A stretch of 23,357 nucleotides of DNA, taken from contig DNQL01000262.1 of the NCBI GenBank assembly GCA_003500765.1, forward strand, positions 1 to 23,357, read 5' to 3'. Positions 8,350-17,301 of this stretch are shown piece by piece; position 1 is the stretch's first letter; the number at the start of each line of letters is the position of its first letter. The notes below the pieces were generated by a model, which saw only the letters and a list, made by a program, of their open reading frames with translations, was not told the DNA's origin and searched no databases. A program made the translations under genes and the position numbers. Source of the DNA: Elusimicrobiota bacterium. GTDB taxonomy: Bacteria; Elusimicrobiota; Elusimicrobia; Elusimicrobiales; UBA9959.

Positions 8350-9063
8350 ATGACGATATTCTGGAGACTGCTGCTGTCGCACCTGCTGGCTGATTTCACG
8401 CTGCAGCTCAACGTGGTCAACCGCCTCAAGCGCGAGGGCATGCTGGGGATGGTCATTCACTGCATGACGCATTTCGTAGTGGCCGCGGCCCTGGTCTGGC
8501 CCTGGTTGCCGGACGTGTGGTTCACCGTGGGAGGGATCCCGGTCAACGGCTGGACCGCCATGGTCCTGCTGCTTGTCACCCATTACATGGTGGACCAGCT
8601 GCGTGTCTACACGATGAAGACGCTGGGGTTCAGGGACGGTATCGCCAGCTTCATCGTCGACCAGTTCCTGCACGTGTACATCCTGTTCCTTCTATCCCCG
8701 GTCTTCGTTCTGGACAGCAGCTTTTTCGTGCCGGAGAAATGGGTCGGCCTGCTCGCCATGCTGGTCATAGTCACTCACGCCTCCACGGTGCTCGTTTACT
8801 TCATCGAGAAGGAGCTGCACCAGAAGGAGTTCCCGACCTTCGACGAGAAATATTTCCTGATATTCGAGCGCGTGGTGCTCTGGGCTTTTTTCCTGGTCAA
8901 GGGCTGGTACTGGGTCCCTTTCGCCGCGGCGTGGGTCGCGCAGATGGTGTACGTCCGCCGGAAGCGCATACTCGACCTTTCCCTGACAAATATCACCGTC
9001 AGCGTGCTGGTGGCCGCGGTCTGCGGCCTGTGGGCGCGCTATATATACTACGGCGCTTTCTGA
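8350..9063 (+). CDS. DUF3307-family integral membrane protein
   Basis: 237 residues with an N-terminal I-F-W-R-L-L-L-S-H-L-L-A-D-F-T-L-Q, the H-L-x-x-D-F-x-x-Q pattern that marks DUF3307 proteins. A second H-Y-M-V-D-Q motif lies near 78 and several hydrophobic helices follow (about 35-55, 65-85, 110-125, 130-150, 170-200, 215-233). The function of the family is not established. It starts 7 bp after the cyclase stop, so the two are probably translated from one message; a physical or regulatory link to the cyclase is only a guess. The ATG is the first in the frame and leads directly into the conserved motif. Confidence 0.7.
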   Translation: MTIFWRLLLSHLLADFTLQLNVVNRLKREGMLGMVIHCMTHFVVAAALVWPWLPDVWFTVGGIPVNGWTAMVLLLVTHYMVDQLRVYTMKTLGFRDGIASFIVDQFLHVYILFLLSPVFVLDSSFFVPEKWVGLLAMLVIVTHASTVLVYFIEKELHQKEFPTFDEKYFLIFERVVLWAFFLVKGWYWVPFAAAWVAQMVYVRRKRILDLSLTNITVSVLVAAVCGLWARYIYYGAF

Positions 9064-9095
9064 CCGGGATCCCGCGCCTCGCGCGGTCAACTACT

Positions 9096-9698
9096 ATGCT
9101 TCCCGCTGAACAAGAAATTCTGGACAAACACCTCGACGAAGCCGTCTTCTCCTTCCTGGACGTGGAGACCACCGGCCTTTCGCCCCGCTCCGCTCGGATC
9201 TGCGAGATAGCGGCCGTCAGTTTCCGGGGCCCGGAGCGGATCGGGACGCTGGCCGAGCTGGTCAATCCCGGCGGGCCTATCCCGCCCGCCTGCTCGGCCA
9301 TACACGGCATTACCGACGAGATGGTCAAGGACAGCCCCTCTTTCGGGAGCGTCGCGCCGCGCCTGCTGGCCATGCTCGAGAACACGGTGATAGTGGGGCA
9401 TAACGCCGACTTCGACATCAGGTTCCTGCGGAGCGAGTTCGAGCGCGTGGGGCTCAAGTTTCCCGGCCTGCCGGTAGTCGATACCCTGGCGATAGCCAGG
9501 AAGAACTGGAAATTCCAGAGCAACCGCCTGGGCAACATCGCCGCGGAGCTCAATATCTCAAGCGAAGGCTGGCATCGCGCCCTGGCCGACGTGGAGACCA
9601 CCCGGAAGATCTTCGAGCACTTTATCGGCGCCTTCAGGGCCGCCGGCACGGCGACCGTCGGCGAACTGTGGAAAAAAAGCGGAGGAAAAACATCATGA
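9096..9698 (+). CDS. DnaQ-like DEDDh 3'-5' exonuclease
   Basis: 200-residue stand-alone exonuclease of the DNA polymerase III epsilon/PolC-exo type. The metal-binding residues are complete: Asp22 and Glu24 (F-L-D-V-E-T-T-G-L), Asp107 (H-N-A-D-F-D-I-R-F-L), His160 and Asp165 (H-R-A-L-A-D-V-E-T-T). It should remove 3' nucleotides from DNA or RNA; proofreading, repair and RNA turnover are all possible. Upstream sequence in this frame overlaps the DUF3307 gene and has no exonuclease character, so ATG 9096 is taken although its SD is poor. It ends in ATGA overlap with hutH (hutH ATG at 9695), so the two are translationally coupled. An exonuclease has no known role in histidine catabolism and may simply be carried in the unit. 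Confidence 0.87.
   Translation: MLPAEQEILDKHLDEAVFSFLDVETTGLSPRSARICEIAAVSFRGPERIGTLAELVNPGGPIPPACSAIHGITDEMVKDSPSFGSVAPRLLAMLENTVIVGHNADFDIRFLRSEFERVGLKFPGLPVVDTLAIARKNWKFQSNRLGNIAAELNISSEGWHRALADVETTRKIFEHFIGAFRAAGTATVGELWKKSGGKTS
9681..9685 (+). promoter_or_regulatory. SD that fixes the hutH start at ATG 9695
   Basis: GGAGG is 9 bases before ATG 9695. A longer in-frame start, GTG 9668, would add nine lysine- and arginine-rich residues and has no SD, so ATG 9695 is preferred. Confidence 0.7.
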
Positions 9699-11209
9699 AG
9701 CCTTTCGAACTCGGCCGCGCGCCGTCAATATGCGATTTCGCCGACATCGCCTTCCGGCGACGCCTCACCGCCGTGCCGCCGCGGGCGCTGAAGCTGATAG
9801 CCTCCCGGCGCGCCGCCCTGGAGCGGCTGCTGGCCGACGACCGGGTAATGTACGGCATCAACACCGGTTTCGGCGAGCTGGCCAGCCAGAGGGTCTCCCG
9901 GGAGAAGCTGAGGTCCCTCCAGGTGAACCTTATACGCAGCCACGCCTGCGGCGTCGGGGCGCCGCTCGACGACGCCGAATGCCTGGCGCTGATGTTCGCC
10001 CGGGCCAACGAGCTGGCCATGGGCAATTCCGGCGTCCGCCCGGTGGTGGTGAAGACGCTCTCCGCCATGATCAACAAGGGGGTCATCCCTTTCATCCCTT
10101 CCAAGGGTTCCGTGGGCGCCAGCGGCGACCTGGCCCCTTCCGCCCACATGACGCTGACCCTCATCGGTGAGGGCACCGCCCGGCTCGCCGGCTCGGACCG
10201 GTGGCTGCCCTCGTCGGCGGTCATGAAGAAGGCCGGCATAAAGCCGGTCGAGCTGGCCGAGAAGGAAGGCCTGGCCCTGATCAACGGCACCCAGGCCATG
10301 AAGGCCGTTGGCGGCCTGGCGCTTTTCGAAGCGGTGAACCTTTTCGATGCGGCCGTGCTGGCCGGCGCGATGAGCCTGGAGGCCCTCAAGGGGACCCCGG
10401 TCGCTTTCGACCCGCGCATACACGCCCTCAAGCCCCACTGCGGACAGCGGGACGTCGCCGCGGCGCTCGCGGGCCTGCTCAAGGGCAGCCCCATCCGAGC
10501 CTCCCACTCGCGCGACGACAAGCGTGTGCAGGACCCCTATTCGCTGCGCTGCATGCCGCAGGCCATGGGCGCCTCCCGCGACGCGCTCGCCTACGCCCTC
10601 GGCGTCTTCGAGACCGAGTTCGCCAGCGTCACCGATAACCCGCTTCTGGTGGAGGGGAAGAAGCGGGGGGAGATAGAAGTGCTCTCCGGGGGCAACTTCC
10701 ACGGGCAGGCCGTCTCTTTCGCCGCCGATTTCGCCGCCATCGCCGTCACGGCGCTCGGCAATATCTCGGAGCGGCGCATAGCGCAGCTCGTCGGGGATTT
10801 CAGGATACTGCCGCCTTTCCTCGCCCGCGACCCCGGCGTCGAGTCCGGCTTCATGATAGCCCACGTCACGGCCGCCGCGCTCTGCAACGAGAACAAGGTG
10901 CTCAGCCACCCGGCCAGCGCCGACTCCATCTCGACCTCCGCCAACAAGGAGGACTTCGTCAGCATGGGCATGACCGCGGCCCTGAAGTTCAAAGAGGTGG
11001 TCCGCAACGTCGCCCGCGTCACCGCCATAGAGATGATGGCGGCGGCCGAGGGCGTCGAGTTCCACAGGCCGCTCAAGTCCAGCCGCCCGCTCGAGCTGGC
11101 TCTGGCCAAGCTGCGCGAGATCTCGCCCGCCTTCAAGGGCGACGAAGTTTTCTCCGGCCGCATAGAGGCCGTGGCCGAGGCCATACTGGCCGGCCATTTC
11201 ACCGACTGA
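9695..11209 (+). CDS. hutH: Histidine ammonia-lyase
   Basis: 504 residues, the normal length for histidase. It deaminates L-histidine to trans-urocanate and ammonia, the first step of histidine utilisation in the cytoplasm. The MIO prosthetic group would form from Ala142-Ser143-Gly144 in [14 protein letters not shown], the same numbering as the Pseudomonas enzyme. Y-G-I-N-T-G-F-G (53-60) carries the catalytic tyrosine, and the Q-D-P-Y-S-L-R-C and N-P-L-L loops are present. The conserved tail with [13 protein letters not shown] is also intact. It overlaps the exonuclease stop by 4 bp and is followed by hutU after a 13-bp gap. No hutC-type repressor gene or obvious operator is seen, so control probably comes from the promoter before the cyclase gene or from elsewhere. 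Confidence 0.96.
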   Translation: MKPFELGRAPSICDFADIAFRRRLTAVPPRALKLIASRRAALERLLADDRVMYGINTGFGELASQRVSREKLRSLQVNLIRSHACGVGAPLDDAECLALMFARANELAMGNSGVRPVVVKTLSAMINKGVIPFIPSKGSVGASGDLAPSAHMTLTLIGEGTARLAGSDRWLPSSAVMKKAGIKPVELAEKEGLALINGTQAMKAVGGLALFEAVNLFDAAVLAGAMSLEALKGTPVAFDPRIHALKPHCGQRDVAAALAGLLKGSPIRASHSRDDKRVQDPYSLRCMPQAMGASRDALAYALGVFETEFASVTDNPLLVEGKKRGEIEVLSGGNFHGQAVSFAADFAAIAVTALGNISERRIAQLVGDFRILPPFLARDPGVESGFMIAHVTAAALCNENKVLSHPASADSISTSANKEDFVSMGMTAALKFKEVVRNVARVTAIEMMAAAEGVEFHRPLKSSRPLELALAKLREISPAFKGDEVFSGRIEAVAEAILAGHFTD

Positions 11210-11222
11210 AAAAGGAGAGAGA

Positions 11223-12881
<1,659 letters not shown>

Positions 12882-12895
12882 CAGGAGGAAACTCT

Positions 12896-13393
12896 ATGGC
12901 CAGTGATTTCAGTTTTGACGTGGTATCCAAGGTGGAGCCCACCCTGGTGGACGAGGTTATCAACAATTCCATGAAGGAGATAGCCAACCGCTACGACTTC
13001 AAGGACACCAATTCCGATATCTCCTACGACAAGAAAGCCAATGTCCTCAACCTGGTCTCCTCGGACGACTTCAAAGTGAAGGCGCTCTACGACGTCCTGC
13101 TGACCAGGCTGGCCAAGCGCGGCCTGCCGCTGAAGAACTTCCAGCCCGAAAAGCCGGAGAGCGCGCTGGGGGGCCGGGCGAAAATGGTCGTGAAGGTGCA
13201 GCAGGGCATACCCCAGGACAAGGCCAAGGAGATGGTTCGCTTCGTGAAAGACCACAAGGTCAAGGCCACCGTGGCCATACAGGGCGACACCCTGCGCGTC
13301 ACCTCGCGCTCCAAGGACGAGCTGCAGTCCGTAATGGCCCTGCTTAAGGGCGGCGACTTCGGCGTAAATCTGCAGTTCGACAATTTCCGCTGA
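12896..13393 (+). CDS. yajQ: YajQ-family (DUF520) cyclic-di-GMP/nucleotide-binding protein
   Basis: 165 residues, the usual size for this small two-domain family. Recognisable segments are the N-terminal S-F-D-V-V-S-K-V, N-R-Y-D-F-K-D-T (about 37-44), K-A-L-Y-D-V-L, and the C-terminal V-T-S-R-S-K-D-E-L-Q-S-V. Family members bind nucleotides or tRNA; a Xanthomonas homologue is a c-di-GMP effector that works with a transcription factor. A strong SD (AGGAGG) precedes the ATG. Its position between hutU and hutI, 14 and 4 bp from its neighbours, is not an arrangement I recognise. It could be a passenger or a second-messenger-responsive part of the hut unit; the sequence does not decide. Confidence 0.93.
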   Translation: MASDFSFDVVSKVEPTLVDEVINNSMKEIANRYDFKDTNSDISYDKKANVLNLVSSDDFKVKALYDVLLTRLAKRGLPLKNFQPEKPESALGGRAKMVVKVQQGIPQDKAKEMVRFVKDHKVKATVAIQGDTLRVTSRSKDELQSVMALLKGGDFGVNLQFDNFR

Positions 13394-13397
13394 CCGA

Positions 13398-14672
13398 ATG
13401 GCCATCCTTTACACCGGCATAGACCAGCTTCTCACCTTCGCGGGCGACGCGTCGCCGCGCGCCGGAGCGGCTATGCGCGAGACGGGCCTCGTGGAGGACG
13501 CCGCCGTGCTTACCGACGGGGGGCTGATCGCAGCCGCCGGGCTGCGCACGCAGGTCGCTAAGCACCCGCTGGCGAAAAAGGCCCGGAAAGTCGAGGCGCG
13601 CGGCGTCTGCCTGCCCGGATTCGTAGACAGCCACACCCACGCCGTCTTCGCCGAGCCGCGGCTGAAGGATTTTTCCATGCGCACGGCCGGCGCCACCTAC
13701 CAGGAGATCAAGGCGGCGGGCGGAGGGATAATCTCGAGCATAGGAGCCGTGCGGCGCCAGGCGCCCAAGGTCATGGCGGAGCAGCTGGCCGGCAGGGCGG
13801 GGCTTTTCCTGCGCTGCGGCACAACTACCATAGAGGTCAAGAGCGGCTACGGCCTCAGCCTCGATTCCGAGCTCAAAATGCTCCGCGCCGTAAAAGCCGC
13901 GGCCGGGAAGACCCCGCTCGGGATGCTGCCCACGCTCCTGGCCGCCCATGGCGTGCCGCCTGAGTTTAAAGGCGACTCGCAGAAATACCTGGACTATGTG
14001 GTCCGCGAGATACTCCCGAAGGCGGTATCGGAGAAACTGGCCGTCTTCGTCGACATCTTCTGCGAGAAAGGCTATTTCACCCCGGAGCAGACGCGGGCCT
14101 ACCTGAAGGAGGCCGCCCGGCTGGGCCTGAAGCCGAAGGTACACTCCGAGCAGCTCTCCAACTACGGCGGCACCAGGGCCGGCGCCGCCGCCGGCGCCAT
14201 CAGCGCCGACCACGCCGACCATGTCTTCGCCGAGGATATCTCCGCGATGCGCGAGGCCGGGACCATCGCGACGCTGCTGCCCGCCTCAAACTATTACCTC
14301 GGCCTGGCCAAGTATCCGCCGGCGAGGGAGATCATCGAAGCCGGCGTGCCGGTGGCGCTGGCCACCGACTTCAATCCCGGCACCTGCCCGTGCTGGAACA
14401 TGCAGTTCGTACTCTCGGTCGCCTGTACCCATTGCGCGATGACCCCCGAGGAGGCCCTCTGCGCCGCCACCGTCAATGGCGCCTGGGCGCTGGGCATCGG
14501 CGACAGGGCCGGAGCGGTAATGGCCGGAATGAGCGCCGACCTCGCCTTTTTCGACGCCGGAGATTACCGAGAGCTCTGCTATTATTTCGGCGACAGCCAG
14601 TGCAGGATGACGGTGAAGGGCGGCGCCGTCGTTTTCGACGGGGGGCAACTGAAGACCGGAGGAAAGAAATGA
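13398..14672 (+). CDS. hutI: Imidazolonepropionase
   Basis: 424 residues of the amidohydrolase superfamily. It opens the ring of imidazolone-5-propionate to N-formimino-L-glutamate. Metal ligands are seen as His79 and His81 in F-V-D-S-H-T-H-A-V-F. I-E-V-K-S-G-Y-G-L-S, then H-S-E-Q-L-S-N-Y-G-G and A-D-H-A-D-H, continue the usual order, and L-A-T-D-F-N-P-G-T-C (about 321) contains the conserved Asp. It starts 4 bp after yajQ and overlaps the next gene by ATGA, so it is tightly coupled both ways. No hutG or hutF follows. The formiminoglutamate made here would need a formiminotransferase plus the cyclodeaminase whose 3' end opens the window. Confidence 0.95.
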   Translation: MAILYTGIDQLLTFAGDASPRAGAAMRETGLVEDAAVLTDGGLIAAAGLRTQVAKHPLAKKARKVEARGVCLPGFVDSHTHAVFAEPRLKDFSMRTAGATYQEIKAAGGGIISSIGAVRRQAPKVMAEQLAGRAGLFLRCGTTTIEVKSGYGLSLDSELKMLRAVKAAAGKTPLGMLPTLLAAHGVPPEFKGDSQKYLDYVVREILPKAVSEKLAVFVDIFCEKGYFTPEQTRAYLKEAARLGLKPKVHSEQLSNYGGTRAGAAAGAISADHADHVFAEDISAMREAGTIATLLPASNYYLGLAKYPPAREIIEAGVPVALATDFNPGTCPCWNMQFVLSVACTHCAMTPEEALCAATVNGAWALGIGDRAGAVMAGMSADLAFFDAGDYRELCYYFGDSQCRMTVKGGAVVFDGGQLKTGGKK

Positions 14673-15517
14673 AGATAGTGCTGTTCGATATAGACGGGAC
14701 GCTGATCAAGGCCGGCGGCGCCGGCGTGAGGGCCCTCAACCGCGCGGTCCGCGAAATGACCGGCTGCCCCGAGGCCTGCAAGGCCCACGAGCTGCAGGGG
14801 ACCACCGATAAATGCAATTTCGATCTCGCCTTCAGAGCGGGCAAGGGGCGAAAGCCTACGAAGAAAGAGATGGACGAACTCGTGCGCCGCTACCTGGCCT
14901 GTCTGCCGGGAGAGGTGAAGGCGTCCATGAAAGCGAAGAAGTACGAGAAGGTCAAAGGCGTCGAGAAGTTCATCCAGCGTCTTTCAAAAACGCCGGGGGT
15001 GATGATCGGCCTGGGGACCGGGAATCTAAAGGACGGGGCTTTCATCAAGCTGGGCCCGTCGGGGCTCATGAACTATTTCGCTTTCGGCGGCTACGGCTGC
15101 GATTCGCATCACCGCGCCGAAGTCCTGGAGAAGGCGGTGGCGCGCGCCGCCAAACTGGCGAAGGCCGATATAACGCCCAGCGAGGTCTACGTTATAGGCG
15201 ACACCCATCGCGACGTGGAGGCGGCCAAGGAGTGCGGCTACCGGCCCGCGGCCGTCCTCGACGGTTTCGGCGACGATCACCTGATACTCCGCTCCAACCC
15301 GGAACTGATGGAGAAGAACTTCTCCGATATGAAGCCCTGGCTGCTCTGGATGGGGCTTGAAAAAGATCCTAAGGGGGTCAGCCGCGGCACCTATATCTGC
15401 CCCGATTCCCCGATAGAGCACGCGCATTACGGACGCACCGGCATGGACCTGCGCGACATCGAGATAGGCATGGCCAAGCTGCGCGAAGCCAGGCGCAAGG
15501 CGGTCGGCGGGCGGTGA
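14669..15517 (+). CDS. HAD-superfamily phosphatase with unusual conserved-looking tail
   Basis: 282 residues. The HAD core has the nucleophile motif L-F-D-I-D-G-T-L (Asp7, Asp9), a helical cap (about 20-100), the motif II threonine in G-L-G-T-G-N, the motif III lysine around K-L-G-P, and the acidic motif V-I-G-D-T-H-R-D-V. It most resembles phosphoglycolate-phosphatase-like enzymes; its substrate is unknown. After the core, residues about 231-282 form an extra tail with Y-I-C-P-D-S-P-I-E-H-A-H-Y-G-R-T-G and a charged helix, which is not part of the standard HAD fold. The ATG has GGAGGAAAG upstream and overlaps the hutI stop (ATGA). The gene ends in GTGA overlap with the next frame. Any role in histidine or sugar metabolism is unproven. 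Confidence 0.82.
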   Translation: MKIVLFDIDGTLIKAGGAGVRALNRAVREMTGCPEACKAHELQGTTDKCNFDLAFRAGKGRKPTKKEMDELVRRYLACLPGEVKASMKAKKYEKVKGVEKFIQRLSKTPGVMIGLGTGNLKDGAFIKLGPSGLMNYFAFGGYGCDSHHRAEVLEKAVARAAKLAKADITPSEVYVIGDTHRDVEAAKECGYRPAAVLDGFGDDHLILRSNPELMEKNFSDMKPWLLWMGLEKDPKGVSRGTYICPDSPIEHAHYGRTGMDLRDIEIGMAKLREARRKAVGGR

Positions 15518-15768
15518 AAAAGCTCGCCGTCATCTACAGCGGAGGCAAGGACAGCCACCTGGCGCTGCTGGAAGCCGCCGCGGCCGGAGGAAGGTTTTCC
15601 TGCCTGGCGGGCTTCGACGGCGGAGACAGGCACGAGGAATATTTTAACGACGCCAGGAAGCCCGGCCTGGTGGCGGCCCACGCCTCGCTGATGGGCCTGC
15701 CCTACGGCGAGATCAGGACGGGCCCCCGCTTCCGCATCAAGGACCTGCGCGCCAACGTGGCCCGGTAG
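15514..15768 (+). CDS. Dph6-like PP-loop ATPase, N-terminal part ended by in-frame TAG
   Basis: 84 residues of an N-type ATP-pyrophosphatase. The PP-loop I-Y-S-G-G-K-D-S-H-L-A-L (Ser9-Ser14) binds ATP phosphates, and G-D-R-H-E-E-Y-F-N and H-A-S-L-M-G-L-P-Y fit the diphthine-ammonia-ligase-like (Dph6, MJ0570) family, which activates substrates by adenylation. In bacteria the substrate is unknown. Start GTG 15514 overlaps the HAD stop. The frame stops at TAG 15766-15768, yet the same frame resumes at once with family-like sequence to 16233. Together they give 240 codons, the usual family length. I therefore regard this and the next feature as one interrupted gene: a recent pseudogene, a sequencing error or a readthrough product. 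Confidence 0.65.
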   Translation: MKKLAVIYSGGKDSHLALLEAAAAGGRFSCLAGFDGGDRHEEYFNDARKPGLVAAHASLMGLPYGEIRTGPRFRIKDLRANVAR

Positions 15769-15813
15769 GCCGCGGCGGCCTCCCTTTTCGGGGCCGATAC
15801 GCTGGTCTCCGGA

Positions 15814-16233
15814 GTGGCGCGCTGCCGCTGCGGGGGTAAGATCTCGGCCTGGCGCTCCGCCGCCAGGGCCGCGGGCTTCGGCCTCGAGGCCCCGGTCATA
15901 GGCTACGACCTGGTCCACGCGGTGCGCCTCTGCCTCGAGTACGGGGTCCGCGCCCTTATAACCGGGACTGACTATAAGAAAGTTGACGCGCGCTGGCTGG
16001 GGCGCGAGATGGACGCCGTTTTTCTCGATTTCATAACCGCGGAAAAAAGGGCCGGCAGGTCCGTGGACGGCAGCGATCTGCAGACCGTGGTGCTGGACAG
16101 CCCCGTTTTCTCGGGCCGCATAGTCCCGCTGCGCCTGGCACCCGCGTCCAGGGGAGGCCAGAGGCTGTTGAGGCTGGAAAAGTTCAGGGTGGTCCGCAGG
16201 CGGAGTCCGAAGATACGTCTGGAGAAGATATGA
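15814..16233 (+). CDS. Dph6-like PP-loop ATPase, C-terminal part in the same frame after the TAG
   Basis: This continues the frame of the preceding piece (15814-15514 = 100 codons). The sequence between the TAG and 15814 is also family-like (F-G-A-D-T-L-V-S-G). Then come E-Y-G-V-R-A-L-I-T-G-T-D, R-W-L-G-R-E-M-D, D-G-S-D-L-Q-T-V-V-L-D-S-P-V-F and R-I-V-P, in the order expected for Dph6-like proteins. The GTG at 15814 is only a formal start: GGAG touches it directly, which is too close for a normal SD. The end overlaps the next gene by ATGA. If the TAG is real this half is probably untranslated unless readthrough occurs. Confidence 0.5.
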   Translation: MARCRCGGKISAWRSAARAAGFGLEAPVIGYDLVHAVRLCLEYGVRALITGTDYKKVDARWLGREMDAVFLDFITAEKRAGRSVDGSDLQTVVLDSPVFSGRIVPLRLAPASRGGQRLLRLEKFRVVRRRSPKIRLEKI

Positions 16234-17231
16234 AGATACAGGAAACGTTCACTTACCGCGACATAGCCGAGATCCCTTCGCTGCTGGAGGATTTCTCCTC
16301 CCGCGCCGGCAGCCTGGCCCGTCTCGCCCTTCGCTCTCGCGACAGGGCCGTCTACCTGGTCGGCCGAGGCTCCTCCGGCACGGCGACGCTGTTCGCCAAG
16401 TACATCTGGGAGACCTGCGCCGGGACCATAACCAATTTCATCCACCCTCATTCCATATTCGAAGCTAAGCGGCCTCTCGATTTCAAAGGGGCCGCGGTCT
16501 GGGCCTTCTCGCAGTCTGGGCGCAGCCAGGACATAGTGGCCTGCCTGAAGCGGCTCATGGGCTGGGGAGCGCGCGGAGTGGCGGTGACCAACGAGGCCGA
16601 CCTGAAGAACAATCCGCTGGCCCGCCTGGCGGGCCGGCATATACTGCTTTCCGGCTCGAAAGAGCTTCCCGTCGCGGCAACGAAGAGCTTCATCCTGCAG
16701 CTCTGGGCCGTGCTCTGGACGGCGCAGGCCTGGAGCCGCTGTTTCAGGCCGGCGGATTTCAAGGCCGCGGTCAAAGCCGCCGCGGCGGCCGTGAACGAGG
16801 ATTACGGGGGGGGCGAACTGGTCCGGCGCGTGAAGCGGGCGAATATGCTGGGCTTCGTCGGGCGCGGCGCTTTCAACGCGGTGGCCGAGGACTCGGCGCT
16901 CAAGTTCCGCGAAATGGCGATGGCGCACGCGCTGGGTTATTCCGCGGCGGAGTTCCTGCACGGCCCGGTCGGCGCCTACACTAAAAAGGACCTGGTATTC
17001 CTCTTCTCCCCCGCGGCGGCCGTACCGGAGGATATCAGGCGCGTCATGAAGGCCCTCGACGAGCGCGGCACGCCCTACAAAGTAGTCCTGCCTCCCAAGG
17101 GCGTGAAATTCCCTTTCAACTGCATACCCGTGGACATCCGGATGAAGCTGCTGGCCCTGCGCCTGGCGCTGGCCAAGGGCCTCGACCCGGACAACCCCCG
17201 CGGCCTCAAAAAAGTCACCCCGACCTTCTGA
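16230..17231 (+). CDS. Double-SIS-domain sugar-phosphate isomerase/deaminase-like protein
   Basis: 333 residues with two SIS (sugar isomerase) domains and no N-terminal glutaminase domain. The first has Y-L-V-G-R-G-S-S-G-T-A (about 42-52) and W-A-F-S-Q-S-G-R-S-Q-D; the second has G-F-V-G-R-G-A-F-N-A-V-A-E-D-S-A-L-K and A-E-F-L-H-G-P-V-G (about 237-246), the E-x2-H-G-P motif of the GlmS isomerase half. Such proteins (AgaS, FrlB and NagB-II types) deaminate or isomerise amino-sugar or glycated-amino-acid phosphates; the exact substrate cannot be read. The ATG overlaps the stop of the broken PP-loop gene but has its own GGAG 5 bases upstream, so it may be translated despite the upstream nonsense codon. 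It is the last gene of the unit, followed by a terminator. Together with the HAD and PP-loop genes it looks like a small unassigned pathway. Confidence 0.82.
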   Translation: MKIQETFTYRDIAEIPSLLEDFSSRAGSLARLALRSRDRAVYLVGRGSSGTATLFAKYIWETCAGTITNFIHPHSIFEAKRPLDFKGAAVWAFSQSGRSQDIVACLKRLMGWGARGVAVTNEADLKNNPLARLAGRHILLSGSKELPVAATKSFILQLWAVLWTAQAWSRCFRPADFKAAVKAAAAAVNEDYGGGELVRRVKRANMLGFVGRGAFNAVAEDSALKFREMAMAHALGYSAAEFLHGPVGAYTKKDLVFLFSPAAAVPEDIRRVMKALDERGTPYKVVLPPKGVKFPFNCIPVDIRMKLLALRLALAKGLDPDNPRGLKKVTPTF

Positions 17232-17238
17232 TCCGTAA

Positions 17239-17290
17239 GGAATAACTATGCCGGGGGCATGTCGGCGCCCGGAATAGTTGTTCCTATTTT
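17239..17290 (+). terminator. Long hairpin terminator at the end of the hut unit
   Basis: Arms 17239-17255 and 17268-17284 pair over 17 positions with one G-T wobble and one mismatch, around a 12-nt loop, followed by TATTTT. The hairpin begins 7 bp after the SIS-gene stop and lies between convergent genes. The T-rich side favours termination of plus-strand transcripts. Minus-strand transcripts from the phosphoesterase gene would meet the same hairpin without a T-tract. Confidence 0.8.
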
Positions 17291-17301
17291 CGAGAGAGAG
17301 T

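Noticed and set aside
6054..8456. An 800-codon minus-strand open frame opposite the cyclase gene
   Set aside because: Antisense of a gene with complete CHASE2 and cyclase motifs; no recognisable family.
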